Shown here piece by piece: positions 9,052-17,076 of a stretch of DNA of 64,000 nucleotides. The stretch spans positions 9,893 through 73,892 of the forward strand of contig CAZZHH010000013.1 in assembly GCA_964653595.1 (NCBI GenBank), in the 5' to 3' direction. Below the pieces are notes generated by a model, which worked only from the letters and a program-made list of their open reading frames with translations, was not told the DNA's origin and ran no database searches. Source of the DNA: JBAXTE01 sp964653595. GTDB lineage: Bacteria > Bacteroidota > Bacteroidia > Bacteroidales > WCHB1-69. The stretch's first letter is position 1. Each line of letters begins with the position of its first letter. A program made the position numbers and the translations under genes.

Positions 9052-10383
9052 ATGAAAGTAAATACAACTTATTCTGGTATTTGGAAAACTGCATACCCTC
9101 TAATTTTGGGTAGTCTGGCAAACAACATGTTAAATGTTGTAGATACTGCTTTTATCGGCAGATTAGGTCAAGTATCCTTGGGAGCATCGGCTATTGGGAG
9201 CACTTATTACTTGGTTTTTTCCCTTATTTGTATTGGTTTGGCTTCTGGTGCACAAATAATTATTGCCCGAAAAACTGGGGAGAGAGATTATAAATCTATA
9301 GGGAAAGTGTTTGTCCAGAATAGTTACTTATTGTCTGTTTTTGGACTCTTAATCACTGTTTTTTTATACACCACTACTCCAACTATATTGAGATTTATCA
9401 TTAGCTCAGATGCTATCTACCACGAAACAATTGCATATACTTCTTACCGTATTTGGGGAATTATTTTTGTTGCCCTTACTTCTGTATATACCTCTTTTTA
9501 CGTTGGAATTTCGAAAACAAAAGTCCTTATATATTCCACCATCGTGATGACATTAACTAATATCGTACTTGATTATGGACTAATATTTGGAAATTTATGT
9601 TTACCACAAATGAATATCAAAGGAGGAGCTTTAGCTTCTGTCATTGCCGAAGCATCCGCTTTTGGGTTTTTTATAATTTACACAAAGTTGTATGTAAACC
9701 CCAAGAAATTTGATCTTTATAACTTCATTAAAATCGACACATCCCTAGTGCTTCAAAATATTAAATTGGGATATCCAATTATGTTTCAATATCTGATGTC
9801 CCTTGGAAGTTGGTTCTTGTTTTTTATTATCATTGAAAAACTAGGAGAACAAGCACTTGCCGAATCTAACATTCTACGTAGTTTGTTACTCCTTTTTATG
9901 ATGCCTGTTTGGGGCTTGGCTACTACTGCAAACACTTTTACTAGCAATCTTTTAGGACAAAATAAATCATCAGACGTGCCTGTTTTATTGAAACGACTCA
10001 ATATGATTGCGTTGATGCTTATTTTTGTTTTTATTCCTTTTGTCTTGTTTTTTCCAGAGCTTTTAGCTCAAATTTATTCCGATGACAAACTACTTATTCA
10101 GGAAGCATCTAAAGTGATTTGGATCGTCTATTTCACCATGATAACATTTATACCAGGGGTAATTTTAAACAATTCTCTGTGTGGTACTGGAGATACAAAA
10201 TCTGCTTTTATTATTGAACTTATTGCCACCTTCTTTTATTTAAACTATGCCTATTTGGTAGCTATTTATTTTCAACTTCCCTTGAGCTTTATTTGGTTGT
10301 CCGAATTATTATATTGGGCAGTAATAGGCTTGGGTAGCTATTACCGATTAAAAAGCAGGAAGTGGAAATCCATAGTTATATAA
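9052..10383 (+). CDS. MATE family multidrug/Na+ antiporter
   Basis: A 443-residue membrane protein with twelve predicted helices in two MatE halves. It has the typical N-terminal pattern (IWKTAYPLILGSLANNM, then DTAFIGRLG) and a matching second half. MATE proteins export cationic drugs or metabolites in exchange for Na+ or H+. The open frame extends upstream to a TTG at 9040, but that codon overlaps the promoter box, so ATG 9052 is taken as the start. It is a single gene, convergent with the outer-membrane biogenesis operon. Substrate unknown. Confidence 0.92.
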   Translation: MKVNTTYSGIWKTAYPLILGSLANNMLNVVDTAFIGRLGQVSLGASAIGSTYYLVFSLICIGLASGAQIIIARKTGERDYKSIGKVFVQNSYLLSVFGLLITVFLYTTTPTILRFIISSDAIYHETIAYTSYRIWGIIFVALTSVYTSFYVGISKTKVLIYSTIVMTLTNIVLDYGLIFGNLCLPQMNIKGGALASVIAEASAFGFFIIYTKLYVNPKKFDLYNFIKIDTSLVLQNIKLGYPIMFQYLMSLGSWFLFFIIIEKLGEQALAESNILRSLLLLFMMPVWGLATTANTFTSNLLGQNKSSDVPVLLKRLNMIALMLIFVFIPFVLFFPELLAQIYSDDKLLIQEASKVIWIVYFTMITFIPGVILNNSLCGTGDTKSAFIIELIATFFYLNYAYLVAIYFQLPLSFIWLSELLYWAVIGLGSYYRLKSRKWKSIVI

Positions 10384-10455
10384 CCATTTTTTTCTGAAAA
10401 ATGATTTCATCCCTGATTCAGGGAATATATAGGCCATTGTCTATTTTGTAAAAAC

Positions 10456-10484
10456 AAAAAAAGTGGGTTACCCCACTTTTAAAA
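10456..10484. terminator. Hairpin terminator between convergent MATE and skp genes
   Basis: The stem GTGGG/CCCAC lies in an A- and T-rich frame. On the minus strand it is followed by seven T residues, so it best serves the outer-membrane operon. On the plus strand it has a shorter T run. Confidence 0.7.
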
Positions 10485-10508
10485 TTTAAAGTCCTTAAAA
10501 AAGGTCTC

Positions 10509-11033
10509 CTATTTTGGAGCAACCGTAGTTTTTAAGTTCAATTTCTTTTTTACTAAAGCCATGATGTCATCACTACTTTCGTGATACAACAAAACACCAA
10601 CTGATGAATCAAAAATATAGGTATACCCATTTTCTTTAGATACATCTTCAATCGCTTTTTTAGCTTTATCAATAATTGGTTTTAAAAGCTCACTCTCTTT
10701 ATCTTTTAAATCCTTTTGAGCGGAAGACTGGAAAGCTTCTATTCGAGTTTGTAAATCTTGAAGCTCTTGTTGTTTTAATTGAATAATCGATTGTGACCAA
10801 GTTCCGGCCTTTTCTTGATATTCTTTGTATTTGTTTTCAGCCTCTTTTTGCATAGCAATTAGTTGTGTTTCTAAAACTTTTGAGTAGTCTTGTAACACTT
10901 TTTGAGCAGAATCTCTTCCTGGCATTGCTTGCAATAACTCCATAGAGTCGATATGTCCTAGTTTAATTTTTACCTGAGCCATGGCTGGGAACAAAAAGCC
11001 AAAAGCAATAATTGCTAATAATAATTTTCTCAT
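10509..11033 (-). CDS. OmpH/Skp-family periplasmic chaperone (second copy)
   Basis: A 174-residue exported protein with a signal peptide (about 1-19, ending AMAQ) and an OmpH/Skp domain made of a long charged coiled coil (about 40-130) and a C-terminal strand region. Skp proteins hold unfolded outer-membrane proteins in the periplasm before BAM inserts them. It follows another Skp-like gene and bamA, the usual Bacteroidota arrangement. A separate TATCTTTG box at 11065-11072 suggests that it is also transcribed on its own. Confidence 0.9.
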   Translation of the reverse strand: MRKLLLAIIAFGFLFPAMAQVKIKLGHIDSMELLQAMPGRDSAQKVLQDYSKVLETQLIAMQKEAENKYKEYQEKAGTWSQSIIQLKQQELQDLQTRIEAFQSSAQKDLKDKESELLKPIIDKAKKAIEDVSKENGYTYIFDSSVGVLLYHESSDDIMALVKKKLNLKTTVAPK

Positions 11034-11064
11034 TCTAAATTTTTCTTTTTTTATGTTTGAAATG

Positions 11065-11072
11065 CAAAGATA
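11065..11072 (-). promoter_or_regulatory. Internal -7 box before the second skp-like gene
   Basis: TATCTTTG on the minus strand, 31 bases upstream of the start at 11033, in the gap between the two skp-like genes. Confidence 0.55.
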
Positions 11073-11092
11073 TTGTTTTTTTTAATTGTTTA

Positions 11093-11662
11093 CTACTTTT
11101 TTCCGGGCTTTGGGGTAGTGTTGGTTTTATTGCCTGCATTGTTCATCTGAGGGGTAATACCCAACTTTTGAAGTACTTCGTCGCTTATATCTAGCTTAGA
11201 ATCGGCATATACGATTGTTAATGCCCCCGATTTGTCAAAAACAAAAGAATAACTTTTTTCTCTTGCATATTCGTTGATAGCATTAAAGACTTTATCTTGA
11301 ATTGGTTTTATCAACTCTTGACGTTTTTTGAATAAATCGCCATCTTTGCCAAATCGTTTTTTTTGTAAATCTTTTGCTTCTTTCTCTGCGTTAATGATTG
11401 CTTCTTCTCTTTTTTTCTTTGCATCTTCAGGCAACAAAACTGCATCTACTTGAAATTGTTTATACATTCTGTCAATTTCGGCAAACTTTTTCTCTAACTC
11501 TTTTTGCCAGTCAATGGACGCTTGATCAATATCGGCTTGTGCATCTTTGTATTCTTGCATTCCTTCCAAAATGTATTGAGTGTCGACATATGCGTACTTT
11601 TGAGCATTCACACTAAAAAACGAAGCAACGAGTAACAGAGTAATTCCAATAATTTTTTTCAT
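11093..11662 (-). CDS. OmpH/Skp-family periplasmic chaperone (first copy)
   Basis: A 189-residue exported protein with a signal peptide (about 1-20, ending VNAQ) and an OmpH domain. The N-terminal KYAYVDTQYIL strand is followed by a Lys/Glu-rich coiled coil (about 40-120) and a C-terminal globular part. The tail is Asn/Thr/Pro/Lys-rich. It lies 66 bases downstream of bamA and shares its expected job: escorting outer-membrane proteins to the BamA barrel. It differs clearly from the neighbouring copy, so the pair is an old duplication. Confidence 0.92.
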   Translation of the reverse strand: MKKIIGITLLLVASFFSVNAQKYAYVDTQYILEGMQEYKDAQADIDQASIDWQKELEKKFAEIDRMYKQFQVDAVLLPEDAKKKREEAIINAEKEAKDLQKKRFGKDGDLFKKRQELIKPIQDKVFNAINEYAREKSYSFVFDKSGALTIVYADSKLDISDEVLQKLGITPQMNNAGNKTNTTPKPGKK

Positions 11663-11728
11663 ATTTTTTATCTCCTATTTTTATAATTTTTACAAACAAG
11701 CACTATTTCTAACAAAAAATATACCACA

Positions 11729-14347
11729 TTAATCAATCGAAGAGTTGATAGAAAAATGGAATTGTCCTTTGTTGGATCCTGGAAGTTTTGGAACATCGTC
11801 AAAACCATATCCCCAATCAAGCCCCAACATCCCAAACATTGGCAAAAACACTCTTACTCCAATGCCTGCCGAACGGTACATTTTAAAAGGATTGAATGTT
11901 TTAAAATCAATCCAAGTGTTCCCAGCTTCTACAAAAGATAGTAAATAAATGGTTGCCGATGGATTGAGGGATACCGGATATCTGATCTCTCCTGTATATT
12001 TAGTATAAATAGTAGCTCCAATAAAATTGGTACCAGCACCCGTGGGCGTTAAGGAGTTGTTGCTATAGCCACGCATACCCACAAGCTCCCGACCATCTAG
12101 AGCAAAACCCGATAATCCATCTCCTCCTAAATAAAAACGTTCAAATGGAGAATCTCCCACTTTGCGATTGTACGAACCCAAATATCCAGTTTTAAAACGT
12201 AAGCTAGCCACAAACTTATCAATAGGGTTGATGAAAAAACTAGCCTGAAATTTAGCTTTGTAATATTCGAGCCACCTAAAACGATCTTGGTCTGTTGCAT
12301 TGCTATAGTCTACTTTGTTAAAATAGGAATAGGGAGGAGTTAGCTGTACCGACAAGCTCATATCCGAGCCAGAGGTTGGATAAGTAGGTTTGTCAATAGA
12401 ATTTCTCCCAACCGATATGTTATAGCTTAAATTGTTGGAGTAACCATTGCTAAAGGTAAATATCGATGAATAATTATCTAAGGTGTAATTTTGAAAACTC
12501 AAACCTTGTGAAAAAACAAAGAAATCATCCGGCCATTTCAATCTTTTTGTTAAACTTACCGACACTCCATTTATATCTATGGATTGGCGTTTTTCGTTTG
12601 ACTTTGCTAGTCCATTTGATTGAATTGAGTGATATACACTTACCGATAAAGCATTTGGTTTTTTGCCTCCAAGCCATGGCTCAGTAAAAGAAGCACTATA
12701 AGATTGGTAATAGGTGCCGTTTGATTGAGCTCTAACACTTATCTTTTGCCCATCTCCCGAAGGAATTGGTTTCCATGCGTTCCTTTTAAAGAAATTTCGA
12801 GTAGAAAAATTGTTAAACGATACCCCAATTGTTCCAACTACCATTCCGGCACCCCATCCTCCTGACAGCTCTAACTGATCCGAAGAAGCCTCCTCCTCTA
12901 CAGAAAACTCAATATCTACGGTACCGTCTACAGGATTAGGTTTAGGGGTGATGCCGATTTTTTCTTGATTAAAATATCGTAAGTTCGCCAATTCGCGCTG
13001 AGAGCGGATTAGGTCTGCACGACTAAAAAGCTGGCCAGGTACAGTCCTTATCTCTCTAATGATTACCTGATCATTGGTTTTGGTGTTACCAACGATGCTG
13101 ATTTTATTGATCCTTGCCTGTTTTCCCTCTGTTATTCGTATTTCAATATCAATGGAGTCGTTTTCAATTTTTACTTCTACTGGTACCGCGTTAAAAAAGA
13201 GATATCCATCATCAAGATACATCGAGTATACATCGTATCCATTCGGATTAAATTGTAGATTTTTCTCTAGCTGTTTTTGGTTATAAACTTCCCCCTTTTT
13301 AATATTTAAAATCTTGCCCAAATCTTTAGACGAATACTTTGTATTTCCGGTAAAAGAGATATTCCGAAAATAAAATTTTTCACCTTCATCTACTTTTACT
13401 AAAAGCTTTAACTCATTATTGGGAAGTTTGATTAAGGTATCACTTACGATTCTTGCATCTCGATATCCCTTCTCATTATATAACTCAATCAGAGAAATTT
13501 TGTCTGTCTCAAAATCGGAAAGGATAAATTTGGAACCTTTAAATATACGTAGTTTTACTCGATCGCTTAAATATTCTTGAGCAATTTCTGTAACATCTTG
13601 TTTTTTGAAAATGGATGGATTTTTAAATAGATAACAAATAAAAGTATCTATCTTTTCTAATGGGAAAAATCGAAACTTCTCTCTAGTCTCCTTAAAAGAA
13701 CCAATTAGCTTTGACTTTGGTACTTCGTTATTACCAGCAAAATCGATGGTGTTAACTTTCACCTTTTTCCCTTTTTGAACATCAATCTGCAACCAAATTG
13801 AATTTTCAACAATCGAATCAAGTTTGCTTTCAATTTTAACTTCTGAGTTTAAATACCCTTTCTCAACATAATAATGACGTATGATGGCACTGGTTTTCAT
13901 GATCATATGGTCGGTAACTACATCTCCTCTTGTTAACTTGATTTTTTCTCGTATCTCGTCCGCATCTGTTTTTTTTACGCCAGAAAAAGAGAATCTCGAC
14001 AATCGTGGTCGCTCTTTTAAATCGATGTTTAAAAAAATGATAGATCCTTCTAGTTTGGTTACTTCTATTCTTATGTGTTCAAAAAGTCCTTGTGCCCAAA
14101 GTTTCTCTACAGCTTTGGTAGTTTTTTCTCCTGGGATTTTTATTTTATCCCCTACTATTAACCCAGATAAGGTTGTTATGGCGTTGTGATCTAGATACTT
14201 AACACCGCTTACAGTTACTCCGCCAATTTCGTATTCTACCGGATTGGTGTAGTCAACTTCAAAATCAGGGGTTGAACTAATTTGAGCAGAAGAGGTAAAT
14301 ATCAGTAAGGAGGATATTATGAAGAGGAGATAGGATTTTATTGTCAT
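11729..14347 (-). CDS. bamA: Outer membrane protein assembly factor BamA
   Basis: An 872-residue Omp85 protein. A signal peptide (about 1-21) precedes five POTRA domains (about 35-480; the ITEGKQARINKISIVGNTKT stretch is in the last) and a 16-strand barrel (about 490-872). The barrel has the conserved region around the GLSGFALDGRELVGMRGY block, which corresponds to the VRGF/Y lid-loop motif. BamA folds and inserts outer-membrane proteins. It starts 19 bases after uppS. The final strand (QFHFSI) is followed by five more residues (NSSID) instead of ending on an aromatic residue. A long insertion separates POTRA domains, as is common in Bacteroidota. Confidence 0.96.
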   Translation of the reverse strand: MTIKSYLLFIISSLLIFTSSAQISSTPDFEVDYTNPVEYEIGGVTVSGVKYLDHNAITTLSGLIVGDKIKIPGEKTTKAVEKLWAQGLFEHIRIEVTKLEGSIIFLNIDLKERPRLSRFSFSGVKKTDADEIREKIKLTRGDVVTDHMIMKTSAIIRHYYVEKGYLNSEVKIESKLDSIVENSIWLQIDVQKGKKVKVNTIDFAGNNEVPKSKLIGSFKETREKFRFFPLEKIDTFICYLFKNPSIFKKQDVTEIAQEYLSDRVKLRIFKGSKFILSDFETDKISLIELYNEKGYRDARIVSDTLIKLPNNELKLLVKVDEGEKFYFRNISFTGNTKYSSKDLGKILNIKKGEVYNQKQLEKNLQFNPNGYDVYSMYLDDGYLFFNAVPVEVKIENDSIDIEIRITEGKQARINKISIVGNTKTNDQVIIREIRTVPGQLFSRADLIRSQRELANLRYFNQEKIGITPKPNPVDGTVDIEFSVEEEASSDQLELSGGWGAGMVVGTIGVSFNNFSTRNFFKRNAWKPIPSGDGQKISVRAQSNGTYYQSYSASFTEPWLGGKKPNALSVSVYHSIQSNGLAKSNEKRQSIDINGVSVSLTKRLKWPDDFFVFSQGLSFQNYTLDNYSSIFTFSNGYSNNLSYNISVGRNSIDKPTYPTSGSDMSLSVQLTPPYSYFNKVDYSNATDQDRFRWLEYYKAKFQASFFINPIDKFVASLRFKTGYLGSYNRKVGDSPFERFYLGGDGLSGFALDGRELVGMRGYSNNSLTPTGAGTNFIGATIYTKYTGEIRYPVSLNPSATIYLLSFVEAGNTWIDFKTFNPFKMYRSAGIGVRVFLPMFGMLGLDWGYGFDDVPKLPGSNKGQFHFSINSSID

Positions 14348-14366
14348 TAAGTTTTAATTTAGGTCG

Positions 14367-15110
14367 TTATGCATTAAGTTGTTCGCTGGTCATTCCAAAT
14401 CGTCTTTCTTTTTCTTGATAGAAGATGATTGCTTTAAATAAGTCTTCTTTTGTAAAGTCGGGCCACAATGTTGGAGTGAAATATAATTCTGAATAGGATA
14501 ATTGCCATAAAAGATAGTTGCTAAGACGTTGTTCTCCACTTGTTCGAATTAAAAGATCTGGATCAGGCATAAAATTAGTGGATAAATGTTGATCAAAAAT
14601 ATGGGTTGATATCTCATTTACGTCTATCATTCCATCTTTTACTTTTTGAGAGATGCTCTTTACAGCTTCTATAATCTCCCATTTTGCACTATAATTTAAA
14701 GCTAAAACAACCGTAAGACCATCGTTTTGTGATGTTTTTTCAATCGCACTTTTTAATACAGATTTACAATCAGCTGGCATGTTCTCAATGTCTCCAATGG
14801 CAGCTAATCGGACATTGTTTTTGTTTAAAGAATCAACCTCTGCATGAATTACATTCACTAAAAGAAGCATAATCGCATCTACTTCCTCTTTTGGCCTATT
14901 CCAGTTTTCAGTAGAAAAAGCATATAGTGTGATAAATTTTACACCCAACTCACCAGCACCTTCTATAACTTCTCTAACTGCATGTATGCCTTGTTGGTGC
15001 CCAAATGTTCTCTTTTCATCACGTTGCTTTGCCCATCTGCCATTGCCATCCATAATAATGGCAATGTGTTTGGGTAAATTAGATAAATTAACTCTCTCTT
15101 TTAAACTCAT
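14367..15110 (-). CDS. uppS: Isoprenyl transferase (undecaprenyl diphosphate synthase)
   Basis: A 247-residue cis-prenyltransferase that makes the C55 lipid carrier used for peptidoglycan and surface polysaccharides. Signature: IIMDGNGRWAKQR near residue 17-29 with the catalytic Asp, the TLYAFSTENWNRP block and the C-terminal RTSGEQRLSNYLLWQ block. The length is typical. It sits between the DUF6089 genes and bamA, a Bacteroidota-conserved order that ties envelope lipid supply to outer-membrane assembly. Confidence 0.96.
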   Translation of the reverse strand: MSLKERVNLSNLPKHIAIIMDGNGRWAKQRDEKRTFGHQQGIHAVREVIEGAGELGVKFITLYAFSTENWNRPKEEVDAIMLLLVNVIHAEVDSLNKNNVRLAAIGDIENMPADCKSVLKSAIEKTSQNDGLTVVLALNYSAKWEIIEAVKSISQKVKDGMIDVNEISTHIFDQHLSTNFMPDPDLLIRTSGEQRLSNYLLWQLSYSELYFTPTLWPDFTKEDLFKAIIFYQEKERRFGMTSEQLNA

Positions 15111-15152
15111 AAACGAGGTAACGATTTTTTTATAGAAAAATTATTATATTAA

Positions 15153-15989
15153 CTATTTTTTTGATTTTCGCTTCGAACGAATTTTTGATTTCGAATATGC
15201 TGCACAGTTGTCATCGTTGTTGGCAAGCTTAAAAGTAAGCCAAATTCCAGTAAAGGAATACCAATCTCTAGTGGTAGAATTTCCTCTGCCACTTCCCGAA
15301 GGATGTTTTATCTCTGATCTGTCAGCTAATTCAGAAGCGATCGTTGATCGTTGAATGGACAACAAGTCGGTATCATAGTAAGTCGTGCTTACGTCATCTA
15401 AATAATCTGTAAATGTTTTTCTAAGTCCCCACTCAGCTCCAAATGAAAAATTCTTTAAAAAATTTATTTTAAAACCTAACCCAAAAGGAAAACTAAAATT
15501 GGTTAATGAATATCGATCCTGACGGCCGTCTAATCCCTGACCTTCGGTACCGAGTGGCTGTAAATCGTACCAATGATTGTTGCTGTTGGCTTGTGGATTG
15601 AACGAAAATACCGAAAATCCAGCAAAAAGATATGGTGAAAAAGGATTCTTGTCTTTAGAATTATAGAGTCTGAAAAAGTTTAACTCTACTTGTCCAGAAA
15701 GCTCAGAAATAGAAGATCGGAAACTTAAATTCCTTGGATTGTTTCCATTGGTTTCTTTGTCGCTGCCCATTACAGAACCGAATAGTGCACTGAATTTAAA
15801 AGCCCATCTGGGGTTGAAATTATATCGATACAATACACCCCCAGCCGATTGAGAGAGTGCAAAATGCGACGAAGGATTTAAATCTCCTAAATAATAAGAC
15901 TTTCCAACAAAAACTCCCAAATCGGAGGTTTGTGCCTGTGATAATAACAGACTTAATGAAAATGAAAACAGAAACAAAAAACGTTTCAT
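15153..15989 (-). CDS. DUF6089-type outer membrane beta-barrel protein (copy 2)
   Basis: A 278-residue protein with a signal peptide (about 1-19, ending SQAQ), alternating beta-strand pattern, and a strongly basic Lys/Arg/Ser-rich tail (last 15 residues). Its central blocks (GLDGRQDRYSL..., FPFGLGFK, DYLDDVSTTYYD) closely match the gene just upstream, so the two are tandem duplicates. DUF6089 proteins sit before uppS-bamA in Bacteroidota; their job is not established. A role in envelope biogenesis is inferred only from context. Confidence 0.82.
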   Translation of the reverse strand: MKRFLFLFSFSLSLLLSQAQTSDLGVFVGKSYYLGDLNPSSHFALSQSAGGVLYRYNFNPRWAFKFSALFGSVMGSDKETNGNNPRNLSFRSSISELSGQVELNFFRLYNSKDKNPFSPYLFAGFSVFSFNPQANSNNHWYDLQPLGTEGQGLDGRQDRYSLTNFSFPFGLGFKINFLKNFSFGAEWGLRKTFTDYLDDVSTTYYDTDLLSIQRSTIASELADRSEIKHPSGSGRGNSTTRDWYSFTGIWLTFKLANNDDNCAAYSKSKIRSKRKSKK

Positions 15990-16007
15990 GTAAAAAAATT
16001 CTAATAA

Positions 16008-16919
16008 TTAGTATTGGAATGAACAAATGTTGACAGAGGTCTTGTACAAATTGATATATAAGCTAAAATTAGCAAACATGTAGTTGTCATTATTCAAGGG
16101 ATTCCCTCTTTGTTGTCCTGGTGCCGTTTGGTAAGCTGTGGCTCCATCACTTATGTCAGCGGGATTCGAAAAATAGGCAGCTACATCCCCAGATTTGTTT
16201 CTAATTGCATTGGGATCAAAGTAGGTGGTGCTTACGTCGTCCATGTAATCCGTGTTTGTCCAGCGGATACCATACTCAAAACCCAAACTGTATCTGCGAT
16301 TGATGTCGTACTTAAAGCCAATTCCGAAAGGAACAGAAACGGCAAAGCGAGAATACTCTTTTCGGGTATCTACAATTCCTTGTCCCTCTGTATGAAGTGG
16401 TTGTAATTCATACCACTTGCCATCGGTAAATTTTGCTTTAGGATTAAAATAAATTCCACCTACTCCTGCAAATAAGTATGAGGTAATTGGCATACGATTT
16501 GTTTTTCTTCTTCCCCAATTTTTTCCTGTGTTTTGAAGCGTAAGATATAGTTCTGCTTGTGCAGATAATTCAAATAAGATGGATCTGAAATGCAAATTTC
16601 GCACGTTTCTGTTGATTTGTGCAGTCCATGAATCATCTCCACCAATTAACCCAAAATATATATTTGTTTTTACATTGAATCTTTCGTAAAACCGATGACT
16701 AAATCCAGCTCCAAGAACGCCACGGGTGCTTTGAATGTCGACATCTTTAAGACCGTAAGAGCCAATATCCTTTGATCCTCCTAGGTCTCCTAAAAAGTTA
16801 GAAGCACCCAAATGTGCAGTTATATATGTTCTGTTTTTCTTCCATTTCTGCCCAAATGTGGTATTGTAAGTTGCTCCTAAAACAACAATTACAAAAAATA
16901 TTAGGATAGATTTTTTCAT
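16008..16919 (-). CDS. DUF6089-type outer membrane beta-barrel protein (copy 1)
   Basis: A 303-residue exported barrel protein with a signal peptide (about 1-23, ending TFGQ). It shares TEGQG, VPFGIGFK and DYMDDVSTTYFDP blocks with the gene 19 bases downstream. Compared with that copy it lacks the basic tail and has extra loop sequence (about 215-270). It is the promoter-proximal gene of the uppS-bamA-skp operon, with a TAAATTTG box at 16943-16950. Precise function unknown. Confidence 0.82.
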   Translation of the reverse strand: MKKSILIFFVIVVLGATYNTTFGQKWKKNRTYITAHLGASNFLGDLGGSKDIGSYGLKDVDIQSTRGVLGAGFSHRFYERFNVKTNIYFGLIGGDDSWTAQINRNVRNLHFRSILFELSAQAELYLTLQNTGKNWGRRKTNRMPITSYLFAGVGGIYFNPKAKFTDGKWYELQPLHTEGQGIVDTRKEYSRFAVSVPFGIGFKYDINRRYSLGFEYGIRWTNTDYMDDVSTTYFDPNAIRNKSGDVAAYFSNPADISDGATAYQTAPGQQRGNPLNNDNYMFANFSLYINLYKTSVNICSFQY

Positions 16920-16942
16920 ACCAAAAATTATTTATTTCCTTG

Positions 16943-16950
16943 CAAATTTA
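16943..16950 (-). promoter_or_regulatory. -7 box of the outer-membrane biogenesis operon
   Basis: TAAATTTG on the minus strand, followed by CAAGG, 24 bases before the first DUF6089 gene. It matches TAnnTTTG exactly. Confidence 0.5.
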
Positions 16951-17048
16951 CATATTTAATTTTGACTATACAATAAAAAAGAACTTTTTATTTAGCGTTG
17001 GAGAAAAGTTTAACAATTCACAACCTATTCAAATTCTGTATTTTGTTG

Positions 17049-17056
17049 TATTTTTG
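17049..17056 (+). promoter_or_regulatory. -7 box of the YgiQ-like gene
   Basis: TATTTTTG followed by CA, 20 bases before the ATG at 17077. Confidence 0.5.
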
Positions 17057-17076
17057 CAGTTATTTTCCAAAATCGA

